64,000 bases of DNA from Paraflavisolibacter caeni (GCF_025628885.1 NZ_JAOTIF010000005.1:124001-188000), one strand, 5' to 3'. Shown: positions 35,276-45,065, counted from the stretch's first letter. Notes: a model not told the origin generated them from the sequence alone. Numbers and translations: made by a program.

Positions 35276-36451
35276 TTACTCTTCGTGCAGGGCTACTGCC
35301 GGATATATGGCGGCAGCCTGTCTGCCCGGATAAAGCGCACACAAGAATACTAAAATATAAATGAAAGCGACAGATAAAGCTATAGCCACCAGGTAAACTG
35401 AAGCCGGCAGGTCAAAAACTTTCAGTAGAGGGAACTGAATGGCGAAGAACAGGCCGATCAACAATGCCAATGTAGACAGCACGAGCGATTCACCTACGAG
35501 TTGCTTTGACACGGAATTTCCTGAGGCACCTACTGCGCGACGCAAACCAATTTCGCTACGGCGTTTATTGATGTTGTACCACAGTACGCCGAACAAACCC
35601 AGGGCAACGTTGATAATCAGGAAGCCACCCACTACCAGCATGATGATCATCGGGATCAAAGAGAGTTTATTTTGCCTTGTGAGTTTTTTATCCATGTGTT
35701 CAATTTCAACGCTGGTTCCAATTGTATTGGAAAGGGCTTTGAATAATTTACCTTCAAAAACAGCATCAGCACCTGGTTTCACTTTTATAAGTATGTTGCT
35801 CGTCCATTTTGCGGCACCAGCGTCAATCCTTTTGAATAATCCATTTTCTACAGGCGTATAAGTCCCCTTGTCCTTCATATTTTCCATGACGCCAATCACC
35901 TTTAAACGATCACCGCCGTATTCGATATATTTCCCAATTGCATTTTTTCCTTCAAACAATTCCTCCTGAAGTTTACGATTGATGACCACCACAGGCGATT
36001 TTGAAACGTCATCAGCCTTTGAAAACCAACGGCCGCTGAGCATTTTAGCATTCAAGACCTTGAGGTAATTATCGTCAGCATTGTAAAAATTTGTCATCAC
36101 ACCCTCGTTCTGATCACTACTTACCATTGAATTGGACATAGTCATTGCAAATGGAAAATTATGACCAGAGAAACCGGCCTCTACTACCTGGGGAAAAGAT
36201 TGTAACTGTTTCCTCAATACATCCTGAAAAAGTGCAGCAGAATCATCGCTTTGGATGTTTTCGGGCGTCATATAGCTAGCTACCCAAACATCGTCATATT
36301 CAAATCCTAAAGGATGCCTGTAATTGTTGTATGCGCGGACAATCATTGTAAATACCGCAAACATGACCAAAAATGAAACGAACATTTCGGTGATCAATAA
36401 GAAGTTCTGTTTCTTTTTATTCCAGATTAGTTTGAATAGATGGGAGATCAT
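35276..36451 (-). CDS. ABC transporter permease, FtsX/MacB type (second permease)
   Basis: The 391-residue protein has TM1 near residues 20-40, a periplasmic core domain of about 220 residues and three C-terminal helices with N-K-R-R-S-E-I-G-L-R-R-A-V-G-A-S, the conserved cytosolic loop of FtsX/MacB permeases. It presumably pairs with the permease encoded just upstream to make a heterodimer driven by the ATPase at 37737. It acts in the cytoplasmic membrane as part of a tripartite MacB-like exporter. Confidence 0.92.
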   Translation of the reverse strand: MISHLFKLIWNKKKQNFLLITEMFVSFLVMFAVFTMIVRAYNNYRHPLGFEYDDVWVASYMTPENIQSDDSAALFQDVLRKQLQSFPQVVEAGFSGHNFPFAMTMSNSMVSSDQNEGVMTNFYNADDNYLKVLNAKMLSGRWFSKADDVSKSPVVVINRKLQEELFEGKNAIGKYIEYGGDRLKVIGVMENMKDKGTYTPVENGLFKRIDAGAAKWTSNILIKVKPGADAVFEGKLFKALSNTIGTSVEIEHMDKKLTRQNKLSLIPMIIMLVVGGFLIINVALGLFGVLWYNINKRRSEIGLRRAVGASGNSVSKQLVGESLVLSTLALLIGLFFAIQFPLLKVFDLPASVYLVAIALSVAFIYILVFLCALYPGRQAAAIYPAVALHEE

Positions 36452-36469
36452 ATAATTAGTTTGTTAATT

Positions 36470-36489
36470 GTGAATGGTCAATGGTGAAT
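36470..36489. repeat. Dispersed 20-bp heptamer-based repeat, copy 3, inside an operon
   Basis: Identical to the copies at 20984 and 32498. It fills much of the 51-base gap between two permease genes of one operon, so it is transcribed within the message. Confidence 0.85.
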
Positions 36490-36502
36490 AGGCAATTGCC
36501 AA

Positions 36503-37744
36503 TTATTGAGATTTTAATGCGGTGACGACTTGAAGGCGGGACATGCGCCATGCAGGGTAGACACCAGATATGAGGCCGAATATTATACATGCGGCCATAC
36601 TATACAACAATACTGTTCCATTGATGGTCAGGTGCATGTTAGCAATCATATTGGTATTGTTCATTAACTGTAGAATGATAAAAGAAATGATGATGCCTAT
36701 AATACATCCTAAAAATGTGAGGATCAGATTTTCAACTATGAATTGGCCGACCAGCGTTGAACTCGAAGCGCCAAATGCTTTACGTACGCCTATTTCAGAA
36801 GACCTTTCCATGATCCTGCTGATGTTGATATTGACCAGGTTCAGTGTAGGTAATAACATAAAAAACAAGAGAAAAATGGATGCTGCCATAACCAGTTTAC
36901 TAATGCCACTCTCATCTGAACTACCTAAAGGTGAATTCCTGATAAAACTTGCTACATAAGTGTCGGCTATGCTAATGAATTCATCATATTCCTTGTCATC
37001 AGGCTTTATTTTAGCCACTATGGCGGCATATTCCTCTTTCATTTTTGGTACATCAGCCTTCGTGGCTGCCATCATTACAGCCGTATAGTTTCCCATCAGG
37101 GTCTTTTGCCTGTAGTCTGTTTTGGATACCGTATAAGGCACATATAAATCGGCATAAGAAAGTGGCATTGTCACGGGAACGCTCTTCACTACACCAGCAA
37201 CCCTGTATTGAACGTTATCAGCTTCGATGTATTTACCGACAACAGTGGGCAGATCTCCGAAATAATCTCTTTTGGTATCTTCAGAAATCACAGCTACATG
37301 TTCTCCGTTGTTTATTTGTTGCAAAGTGTATGGTTTGCCCTCTATAAACTTGTATTGGAATACATCCCAGAATTCATCGTTGGTATATTTCAAATTGATC
37401 GCCAGCCTTTTATTGTTGATATAGGCATTTGTAACCGCATAAAAAGAAGAAATGGCAACCTTGACAGGAGTCTTTAAAGTACTCACATAGCGATCCAGAT
37501 AATAAAAACTGGCGGGGCTGTTCATCTGACTATGGTTCTTCAAACCTTTTTCCTGAACAGAGGTTATATACAAGGAGCGGTCCCTATTCACCTCAGGATA
37601 GTTATCACTGGTGGCATTATCAATAAAAGCAGTAGCTACAATAAGTATTGTCAACGTGAAACTGATGCCAAAGAGGCTTATAAACGTAAAGAATTTACGG
37701 CGCTTGAGTACAGCAATGGCTATTTTGAAATAGTTCTTAAGCAT
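36503..37744 (-). CDS. ABC transporter permease, FtsX/MacB type (first permease)
   Basis: The 413-residue protein begins L-K-N-Y-F-K-I-A-I-A-V-L-K-R-R-K, has one N-terminal membrane helix, a large periplasmic MacB-like domain and three C-terminal helices with M-E-R-S-S-E-I-G-V-R-K-A-F-G-A-S. Its start overlaps the end of the ATPase gene by 8 bases, so the two are translationally coupled. It forms the membrane part of the exporter with the next permease. Confidence 0.92.
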   Translation of the reverse strand: MLKNYFKIAIAVLKRRKFFTFISLFGISFTLTILIVATAFIDNATSDNYPEVNRDRSLYITSVQEKGLKNHSQMNSPASFYYLDRYVSTLKTPVKVAISSFYAVTNAYINNKRLAINLKYTNDEFWDVFQYKFIEGKPYTLQQINNGEHVAVISEDTKRDYFGDLPTVVGKYIEADNVQYRVAGVVKSVPVTMPLSYADLYVPYTVSKTDYRQKTLMGNYTAVMMAATKADVPKMKEEYAAIVAKIKPDDKEYDEFISIADTYVASFIRNSPLGSSDESGISKLVMAASIFLLFFMLLPTLNLVNINISRIMERSSEIGVRKAFGASSSTLVGQFIVENLILTFLGCIIGIIISFIILQLMNNTNMIANMHLTINGTVLLYSMAACIIFGLISGVYPAWRMSRLQVVTALKSQ

Positions 37745-38429
37745 ATACCTGTTTTAAAGTGTGATCGTTTACCTGTGCACCATCAAAGAGCCTTACAAGG
37801 CGGTGTGTTTTTTTTGCCATGGTTTCGTCGTGGGTAACCATAACAATGGTCGTTCCTTCTGTTGCATTCAAGTGGAGCAACAGATCCATAATTTCATTAC
37901 CCATGGCGCTGTCCAGGTTACCGGTAGGTTCATCGGCCAGGATGATCTGAGGCCTGCCCACTATGGCCCGGGCAATGGCCACCCGCTGTTTTTGCCCACC
38001 AGAAAGTTGGGAAGGGAAATGTTTCATCCGGTTGCTCAGCCCCACTTTTGTCAGTGCTTCCTTTGCCAATTGCACCCGTTCGCTGGCAGACACTTTGCGG
38101 TACAGCAAAGGCAGCTCTACGTTGTCTAAAACCCTAAGGTCATTAATGAGGTGGAAGCTTTGAAATATAAAGCCTATTGTCTGGTTGCGGAAGTGAGCCA
38201 ATTGCTTATCAGAAAGATGCGTTGTTAGCCGACCATCGATCAGCACCTCTCCTTTTGTCGGCGCATCCAGTAAGCCCATTATGTTGAGCAAAGTACTTTT
38301 GCCACAACCGGAAGGTCCCATAATGGACAGGAATTCACCTTGGAATACGCTTAAATTGATCCTGTTGAGTGCCAAAGTTTCAATGGTATCCGTTCTGTAA
38401 GATTTTTCAATTTGCTTTAATTGTATCAT
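37737..38429 (-). CDS. ABC transporter ATP-binding protein, LolD/MacB type
   Basis: The 230-residue protein has all ABC motifs: Walker A G-P-S-G-C-G-K-S-T, Q-loop F-Q-S-F-H-L-I-N-D-L, signature L-S-G-G-Q-K-Q-R, Walker B I-I-L-A-D-E-P-T-G-N-L-D and the H-loop T-H-D. The D-E-P-T-G-N-L-D form is characteristic of the LolD/MacB group. It energises the two FtsX permeases encoded directly downstream. Confidence 0.95.
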   Translation of the reverse strand: MIQLKQIEKSYRTDTIETLALNRINLSVFQGEFLSIMGPSGCGKSTLLNIMGLLDAPTKGEVLIDGRLTTHLSDKQLAHFRNQTIGFIFQSFHLINDLRVLDNVELPLLYRKVSASERVQLAKEALTKVGLSNRMKHFPSQLSGGQKQRVAIARAIVGRPQIILADEPTGNLDSAMGNEIMDLLLHLNATEGTTIVMVTHDETMAKKTHRLVRLFDGAQVNDHTLKQVYA

Positions 38430-38455
38430 ACTATTGATTTTTGGGGTGATCTGTT

Positions 38456-39910
38456 TTATTTGTAAGTAATCTTTTGTTCTTTTTCAAAATCGTAAAGGGA
38501 TAAATAACGCAGGCGGTAAAAAGCTTTCCAATAGTCGCGCAGCGCAAAAACATAATCCCTCTTGGCCTGGTCCTTTTCCTGGAAAGCTATGCTCAGGTCT
38601 GTGATGCTCAAATTGCCCAGCATATAACGTTCCTTTGCAATCTCGTATTTTTCACTGGCAATACTGTCTGCACGGCGCGTCAGTACCAACTGGTTTTTCA
38701 TCATATCGAACAAGGTGACTTCCGTGACAATTTCCTGTACAAAGTTTTGTTTGTCCTGTTCGACTGCATATTCGATAAACTTGCGATTTGCTTCCGCAGT
38801 TTTGGTACGCGATTTCGAGCGGCCCCAGTCCAGAATAGGAATATCAAATTCCAACTGCAGCATTTGCTGGTCTTTAGGTGCCTGGTACATTTTTGAAAAT
38901 GTAGTCGCACTTTTTGAGAAACCCAGCCTGGCAGTTAGTGTAGCATTGATGCCGTTGTCAGCTTTTGCCTTGGCCACATCACGGTTTGCTTCCAGTTCAC
39001 GCCTGAAAAAAGCAATGGCATCAGAGCGGTTGGCATAAGCCTCAGATAAAACTTTCTCTTGCCCGATGCGGATGTTTGTTATGGCATCAGGGATCACGAG
39101 TTCAATTTTTACATCTCCCTGCAACCCGGTAAAGGCTTTCAGATTCAGGTTTGCTATTTCAATATCACGCCTTGCAGTACCTTCAGCTTTTTGGGCTTTT
39201 AGTTCTTCCAATTGCAATTGCAGCACTTCATTTCGTGATATTTTTCCAATTTCGAATTTTTCATTGGCAATGCGCAGGATGTTTTTGGTATTGGCATAAT
39301 TGGTTTCGGCAATCTGCAGGTTTACCTGTGCCAATAACTGATCGAAAAAATAAGCGCTGGCATCAATTGCTATTTCTTCCATTGATTCTATATATTCCTG
39401 TTTGCTCTCATCATACTTTAAGGGTTCAATGCGCTGATCCCATTTTAAGCTGTTGTATTTGAATAAGGGCTGACTATAACCAAGGCCATAGGGTGTTCCA
39501 TTGTACAAAGTAGTTTTCCTATCGAAATCATCAAAACGTTGTAATTGCGTGGTACCGAAGACCGTCCCACCAGTTGAAGCGATGCTTTGACTAAACGCCA
39601 GATTCAATGAGGCGTTGTTGTTATGCACCGGGTGAAAGTCGATGGTGCCATTGGGCTGCAATACTGGTATGAATGATTTGGTATAGCCGGGAAGTATTCC
39701 CTGTAAAGAAAGCTGCGGCTGGTAATTAGAGCGGAAGGTGCGGTATTGCCAGTACTTTGTTTCCTTCACCGTTTGTGCCTGGCGGGATGCAATTGATCGT
39801 TCTTTAGCCATAACCACAACTTCTTTCAGGGATAGCGTTACCGTATCCTGTTTTTGCGCGAAGCAAGACAGGGCGATGCAAAGAAGTAATCCAGTTATCG
39901 TTGGTTTCAT
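38456..39910 (-). CDS. TolC family outer membrane efflux protein
   Basis: About 484 residues from the ATG at 39910, which gives a clean signal peptide ending L-S-C-F-A-Q; an earlier in-frame start at 39937 would only add polar residues. The mature protein is largely long helices in heptad-like repeats (for example Q-L-E-E-L-K-A-Q-K-A-E-G-T-A-R-R-D-I) with two short barrel segments, the TolC architecture. It forms the outer membrane channel of the exporter. The adaptor gene ends 4 bases before it. Confidence 0.93.
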   Translation of the reverse strand: MKPTITGLLLCIALSCFAQKQDTVTLSLKEVVVMAKERSIASRQAQTVKETKYWQYRTFRSNYQPQLSLQGILPGYTKSFIPVLQPNGTIDFHPVHNNNASLNLAFSQSIASTGGTVFGTTQLQRFDDFDRKTTLYNGTPYGLGYSQPLFKYNSLKWDQRIEPLKYDESKQEYIESMEEIAIDASAYFFDQLLAQVNLQIAETNYANTKNILRIANEKFEIGKISRNEVLQLQLEELKAQKAEGTARRDIEIANLNLKAFTGLQGDVKIELVIPDAITNIRIGQEKVLSEAYANRSDAIAFFRRELEANRDVAKAKADNGINATLTARLGFSKSATTFSKMYQAPKDQQMLQLEFDIPILDWGRSKSRTKTAEANRKFIEYAVEQDKQNFVQEIVTEVTLFDMMKNQLVLTRRADSIASEKYEIAKERYMLGNLSITDLSIAFQEKDQAKRDYVFALRDYWKAFYRLRYLSLYDFEKEQKITYK

Positions 39911-39914
39911 TTTT

Positions 39915-41162
39915 TTACTTGTTGATGGTGATCTCATTGACGTTTTTGTAGTCGCTCATGTCGGAAGTGATCATCACTTCTCCAGCCTGCACGTTATCTT
40001 TCAGTTCCACATAGTCAAAGTTTGTCATGCCAATGTGGACAGTCCGGCGTGTAGCCTTTTCATTTTTCAGCACAAATACATCCTGCACACTAGATCCTTT
40101 GAAGGCAGGGCCATTTGCCACCCTGAGCACGTTTGTATGCCTGTCGGTTACCAAGTACACATCCACCTTCATTTTGGGCCTGAACAGTGGGTCTTTGCGT
40201 TCATTCAGTTGCACATCGAAAGTTATGATGCCGTTTTGTACTGATGGATTGATGTTGGAAACTGTTCCGCGAAATTGTTTTTCATTGATGACAACAATCG
40301 CCGACATGCCATTGTGTAACTGGCTTATGTAGTTATCAGAGATGCTTCCGATTACTTTAAAGCTTTCCAGGTCGGCTATGCGAACCAGCGGCTCACCTTC
40401 CTGAATGCTGGCACCGATGTTTTTATTTACCCAAGTAATCACGCCTGGTCTTGTAGCCACTACATTGGCCAGTTGGAGCTTGCGTCCCAATTCATTTAAA
40501 TCCTGTTCCTCCGCAGCGGCCACCAGATCCAATTCTCTAATCTCCACCTGCATTGTTTTTTGTTTGCTGCGTACTTCGTTTTCCAATTGTTTTTTTTCCA
40601 GCTGAGCCACTTTTAAATTCAATTCGGCTTGTTCAATGTCTTCTTTGGTACCACCACCTGCTTTGTATAAGCGTTTGGCATCTTCCAGCGTACTTTGGAG
40701 GCTGTTGATTTTTAATTGCTTGATGTCATTGTTGGAACGGATATCGTAAAAGCTTTTTTCCAGTTCGAGTTTGAGCTTTTGTACGCTGTTGCGTTTGGAT
40801 TCGAGGGACAATCTTAATTTTTCATATTCTGCCTGGGCTGCGGCTTTATCCAGCAACATTATGGATTGTCCTTTGGTTACATTGGTACCGGCGTCCAATA
40901 ACACATCCTGGATAGAAGCGTTCATGACACTGGTCAATACTTGTTCGAATTCGGGCGACATTTCACCGGAAGCAGTAATCGTGTTTTCTATGTCGCCCAC
41001 TTCCACAACGGCCGTTGTGAATTGTGATTTTTTTAAGGAGGCAGAAAATGCAAAGCGAAGTAAGCAAATGGCTGTAATCAAAATACCTACAACGAGGAAT
41101 GTAAAGAGTAGTGTCTTCTTTCTCTTTTCGGCAATTACTTCTTTGGCAATGACCTTGTCCAT
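39915..41162 (-). CDS. HlyD/MacA-type periplasmic adaptor protein
   Basis: The 415-residue protein has one N-terminal membrane anchor (about residues 18-40), a first lipoyl half with V-V-E-V-G-D-I-E-N-T-I-T-A-S-G, a long coiled-coil hairpin (about 110-210), the second lipoyl half with V-I-T-W-V-N-K-N-I-G-A-S-I-Q-E-G-E-P-L and beta-barrel and membrane-proximal domains. It bridges the MacB-like permeases and TolC. It is first in the seven-gene operon; its start is about 25 bases from a sigma-54 type promoter. Confidence 0.94.
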   Translation of the reverse strand: MDKVIAKEVIAEKRKKTLLFTFLVVGILITAICLLRFAFSASLKKSQFTTAVVEVGDIENTITASGEMSPEFEQVLTSVMNASIQDVLLDAGTNVTKGQSIMLLDKAAAQAEYEKLRLSLESKRNSVQKLKLELEKSFYDIRSNNDIKQLKINSLQSTLEDAKRLYKAGGGTKEDIEQAELNLKVAQLEKKQLENEVRSKQKTMQVEIRELDLVAAAEEQDLNELGRKLQLANVVATRPGVITWVNKNIGASIQEGEPLVRIADLESFKVIGSISDNYISQLHNGMSAIVVINEKQFRGTVSNINPSVQNGIITFDVQLNERKDPLFRPKMKVDVYLVTDRHTNVLRVANGPAFKGSSVQDVFVLKNEKATRRTVHIGMTNFDYVELKDNVQAGEVMITSDMSDYKNVNEITINK

Positions 41163-41186
41163 GTAATCAAATTTGATTCAAGGTTT

Positions 41187-41203
41187 TCCAAGACGGATGC
41201 CAG
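41187..41203 (-). promoter_or_regulatory. Sigma-54 (-24/-12) promoter of the efflux operon
   Basis: Read on the minus strand the 17 bases are CTGGCATCCGTCTTGGA. The GG of the -24 element and the TTG of the -12 element have exactly the spacing of the consensus TTGGCACGnnnnTTGCW. The one weak point is TTGG in place of TTGC at -12. Transcription would begin about 15 bases before the adaptor ATG. The presence of a sigma-54 activator gene in the same operon supports the call. Confidence 0.7.
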
Positions 41204-41212
41204 AGTTAAATC

Positions 41213-41229
41213 ATTGATTAATAATCAAT
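41213..41229. promoter_or_regulatory. AT-rich palindrome between enhancer site and promoter
   Basis: ATTGATTAATAATCAAT is an inverted repeat with 8-base arms around one base. It lies between the presumed enhancer site and the -24 element, where a DNA-bending protein often binds. Function is a guess. Confidence 0.35.
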
Positions 41230-41253
41230 TATAAAATTTGAGGTTTAAAAAAG

Positions 41254-41269
41254 TGTGCGATATCGGACA
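41254..41269. promoter_or_regulatory. Probable upstream activator (enhancer) site for the NtrC-type regulator
   Basis: TGTGCGATATCGGACA is a 16-base palindrome with only the fourth position pair mismatched. Its centre is about 60 bases upstream of the -24 element on the minus strand, a usual place for a bacterial enhancer binding protein dimer. Confidence 0.55.
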
Positions 41270-41287
41270 AAACGATCGAATTTTCAT

Positions 41288-42772
41288 TTAGAATAATAAA
41301 GTGAAGCTAGCTCTTGCAAAGAAGGGTGTGCCTGGAGTAAAATGTATCCCTGATACCGATGCAGGTTCATTTTGAAGCCTGCTCTCTGTGTTGAATTGAG
41401 TTTCCTTCCATTTCGTGTTTAACAGGTTTTGAATGGCCAGTCCTGCTTCCCATTTCTTCTTTGTATAGTTGATGGCAGCATCAACGACAAAGTATCCCTT
41501 AGCATTAACGGAATTATTTTCATTGGCTGGTCTATCATCCATAAAGCGATAACGCAGACTGCCATTCCATCCGTTTTCCTTCCTGTAGATCAATCCTCCT
41601 ACACTGGTGAAGCGTGGCGCCAAGGGCAAGTAATTTTCTCCTTTAGGAATATTCAATGCCCTGGCGTTAGCCAGGCTAACATCCATGTCTGCAAACAGAT
41701 TTTTTATCACTTCATATCTGGCTGATATGTCAAGACCGAACCTTCTTGTTTGCCCTCCGGCTTCCACTACACCTTCATCACCTACATATACAAATTCCTG
41801 GTCCAGCCACAAATACCAAAGTGCTGATTGAAATACCAATTTCTTTCCCAGTTTGAATATACCTCCCAAATCAGTACCATAGGCAGGTGGCACTACATTC
41901 TTTCCATCCTGTTGTACGGCCACTCTCGTATCATTGCGGTGAAAGCCTTTGCCGTTGTATAGATATAATTGTATATTATCGTTCACCCTATAGTTGATAT
42001 TTAGCTTCGGACTAATGATTGTGGAATGAGAGGTAAGCACAGCTGACGCTAAATGATCGTTGTAGCAGTTGGTAAAATAATCGGCACGCAGGGCGCCTGT
42101 AATGTCTAATCTTTTGGATATTGAAAATCTTTGAGCCCAATAGGCTGCTGTATTTAATTCATTAACATCACCCATCATCAATTCATTGGTATTGATGGTC
42201 CTGTTTTTTGTACGGGTGAGTTCTATGTTATTGACAGCATCATACCTTACCAGAACACCTGCATTGGTTTCTGTGCTGATGTTTCCTAAGAAATATTCTT
42301 TTTGATAAGAACCATTGTAACCAACAATATCTCTAGTTTCTTTTTGACGGACCTGGTCACCGTTTACCGGGTCTTCTTTGAAGAATGTAAAGTTGGAATA
42401 AAGTTCGAATCTGTACTTGCTATAATAAAGCTGATTACGCCAAACAGCACCATTATCCAGGTTGCTTTGTAATTCTATATTGGCGTTATGCCTGGATGTT
42501 TTGCCTCCTTCTGTATTATCGATAGCTCCATAAAAGCCGATCATTCCACTTTCCACTGCCCTGTCAGGGATTTGTCCGGTAGCATTCCACCTACTGGTAA
42601 AGGCAGTTAGGGTTGCAGACAAAGTACTGGTGTTATTGATACTGCCATGATATTTCAGCGTACCATTGAAGCGGCTAAAATCCTGAGGGCTGTCAAAATA
42701 ACCTTTTGTGAAAGAGCCTTCTCCAGCAAAATACAAACTTTGATTTCTTCTATCCCTTTTCGGCTTTATCAA
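41288..42772 (-). pseudogene. TonB-dependent receptor, C-terminal barrel part (frameshifted)
   Basis: This frame gives the barrel half of a TonB-dependent receptor, starting at L-I-K-P-K-R-D-R-R-N-Q and ending with F-F-A-R-A-S-F-T-L-L-F, a proper outer membrane terminal strand. There is no ATG or signal peptide at its start; the first possible codon is TTG. Reading upstream in this frame gives F-S-T-F-R-G-I-T-G-I-N before that point, which continues the plug/barrel junction of the neighbouring frame (42769-43560). The two frames are therefore one gene of about 757 residues split by one missing base in a run of five C at 42809-42813. The substrate is unknown. Confidence 0.85.
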
Positions 42773-43560
42773 ATTAATACCTGTAATGCCCCGGAATGTA
42801 CTGAACTGCCCCCTTCTACCTTGATAAAATTGTTCTCCAGGTAATCTTTTGTTTTGAACTCAACAAAACCGGCGGTTGTGAAATTTCCCTTGTCAGCAAA
42901 GTAAGGACCTTTATTAAAGTTCACTTTATCTATGAGTTCAGGAATTACAAAATGGAGGTCAGCATATCCCTGCCCGTGTGCATGGCTGACCATGTTTACA
43001 GGCATGCCATCAACTGTTAAATTGATATCTGTTCCGTGGTCTACATCAAAGCCTCTTAAAAAGATCTGCTCGGCTTTTCCGCCTCCTGCATGCTGGCCAA
43101 TAAACAGGCCGGGAACCATTCGTAATACCTCCTGCGAATTATTGATCGGGCGGAGGTGGATATCCAGGTCACTAATTGTTTTGAATACGCCATTAGAGGC
43201 TGTTGCCCTCACCTTTACTTCTTCCAGGCTGGATACCTTTGGAACCAGATCAATAACAGGTAAGTGATTAGAAAATGAAAGAGATGTTACATTGATCAAC
43301 TTAGGTTCAAAACCAATGCATGATATAAAAAGCTTGGTGACGGTATCGGATAGATTTCTGAAGCTTATCAACCCATTTTCATCGGCAGTAGCAGTAAAGC
43401 TCAAATCAGCAGTCTGCGCAAAAGCATCCTGAACAGGTATTTTTGATAAAGTGTTTACCAAGTATATACCCTTTTTATTTGTTTGTGCAAAAGCAAGATC
43501 AGTCAATAAAAGGGAGCATAAAAACAATAAAAAATATAAACCCCTTTTAAAATGCAGCAT
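42769..43560 (-). pseudogene. TonB-dependent receptor, N-terminal plug part (frameshifted)
   Basis: The frame encodes a signal peptide (ending D-L-A-F-A-Q), a carboxypeptidase-regulatory-like domain (about 30-115) and a plug domain with V-P-G-L-F-I-G-Q-H-A-G-G-G-K-A-E-Q-I-F-L-R-G-F-D and G-M-P-V-N-M-V-S-H-A-H-G-Q-G-Y-A-D-L-H-F. It ends abnormally after F-I-K-V-E-G-G with twelve unrelated residues. Adding one G to the G5 run on the coding strand at 42809-42813 restores the expected G-G-Q-F-S-T-F-R-G and joins it to the barrel half. Either the gene is broken, the run is a slippage switch, or the base was lost in sequencing. Confidence 0.85.
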
Positions 43561-43697
43561 ATAGATTTTTTAAAGGTTGAGGAGGTCAATAGAACTACGA
43601 AAATTTTTCCTCAACAGATTTACATAGATCAGCTTCTTTAAATGTATTGCTGCCAGGATGATGCATTAATCAGAGGTGAATGGCTGAAATACTTATA

Positions 43698-45035
43698 TCA
43701 CTTTTTTAGTTCGAATGGCCATTCTCTTTTTAACCTTGCCATAATGAAGTAGACCAGTGTTCCAATGGAAAGTGTTACCAACCCGGTGATCATTATTTTC
43801 TTACTAGTTGAAACGAAAATGCCTGCCCACATCATGATTGCTAAATAAACGGGGACCGGGAATAGTGGCATTTTATATGGGAATTTGGCTCTAACCTTGT
43901 TTTTGCTGAGCAAAAGCAAGCCAACTGCCTGGCCGATAAACTGAACCAAGATACGCATTGAAAGGATGGCGCTGATCACATCACCAAGTTTGAATAACAA
44001 GCTGAATAGGAATGCCACTCCACCTAAATACAGTAAAGAGATATAAGGGAAATGCTTGGTTGGATGCAGCCGTGCGAATATCTTAAAGAAAGCTCCATCT
44101 ACGGCTGCGGCATAGGGAATACGACTATAACCAAGTGTAGCAGAAAACACAGACGCAAAAGCCACCCATAAAATCAGGCAAGTCAATATTTGTGCTGCCG
44201 TATGGCCGGCCAATGTTTCCATAAATGCACTTAATACAAATTGACTTTCTTTTGCGTGTTGCCATGGAATCACACTGACGACACTTACATTCATGAGCAG
44301 GTATAAGGTTGCAATACCTGCTATGGAAAGAAACATACTGCGAGGAATATTCTTTGCAGGATGGGTAATTTCTCCTCCCAGGTGGCAGACGTTATAATAG
44401 CCCAGATAACTATAGATACTTTTTACGTTGGCAGCTCCCAAAAGTGCAATGAAAGCATAATCAACATTTAATCCGTCATTCATATGCCTTACAGGTTGCA
44501 GAAAATTGCCATGCGCCATACCGGCTCCAATGATCCAAAGCAAGGTCAAAAGCACTCCTATCCATAACAACACACTTATTTTCCCGATCTTGTCAATTTT
44601 ACGGTACAGCAAGATGACGATCAACGCCACGACACTACCACTTACCAGTTTGGTTGTCAGCGGGGTCAGCGGCACGAGGAAATTGAAGTAGGAAGCAAAA
44701 CCAATGGCAGCAGATGCGATGACCAAAGGCGCCTGAATCATGGTTTGCCAGATGAACAAGAAGCTCATTAGCTTGCCTGCGCTGGCCTTCCCATATGCCT
44801 CTTTCAGAAAGTTGTAAGAGCCTCCAGCTCTTGGAAATGCGGCACCCAGTTCGCTCCACACCATAGCATCTATAAATGACAAAGCGGCGCCGGTTATCCA
44901 TGCATACAAGAAAAAGGGGCCATTGATCATGCTGATTACCATAGGCAGGGTGATAAATGGGCCTATGCCAACCATATCAATCATGTTGATAGCCGTAGCC
45001 TGTCTCAAGCCCAGGCGTCTTTCCAAATGCACCAT
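43698..45035 (-). CDS. APC superfamily amino acid permease
   Basis: The 445-residue protein has about 12 membrane segments and the APC start G-L-R-Q-A-T-A-I-N-M-I-D-M-V-G-I-G-P-F-I-T-L-P, followed by S-E-L-G-A-A-F-P-R-A-G-G-S-Y-N-F-L-K-E-A-Y-G in helix 2-3. It should take up or exchange amino acids across the cytoplasmic membrane. The exact substrate is not predictable. It lies 137 bases upstream of the TonB receptor gene on the same strand; a functional link is possible but not shown. Confidence 0.92.
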   Translation of the reverse strand: MVHLERRLGLRQATAINMIDMVGIGPFITLPMVISMINGPFFLYAWITGAALSFIDAMVWSELGAAFPRAGGSYNFLKEAYGKASAGKLMSFLFIWQTMIQAPLVIASAAIGFASYFNFLVPLTPLTTKLVSGSVVALIVILLYRKIDKIGKISVLLWIGVLLTLLWIIGAGMAHGNFLQPVRHMNDGLNVDYAFIALLGAANVKSIYSYLGYYNVCHLGGEITHPAKNIPRSMFLSIAGIATLYLLMNVSVVSVIPWQHAKESQFVLSAFMETLAGHTAAQILTCLILWVAFASVFSATLGYSRIPYAAAVDGAFFKIFARLHPTKHFPYISLLYLGGVAFLFSLLFKLGDVISAILSMRILVQFIGQAVGLLLLSKNKVRAKFPYKMPLFPVPVYLAIMMWAGIFVSTSKKIMITGLVTLSIGTLVYFIMARLKREWPFELKK

Positions 45036-45065
45036 AATAAACTCTTAATACCGTCGTCTTTTTTG

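Noticed and set aside
43576-43615. GTTGAGGA / TCCTCAAC inverted pair upstream of the frameshifted TonB receptor
   Set aside because: The arms are only 8 bases with a 24-base spacer; too weak to call an operator without more copies.
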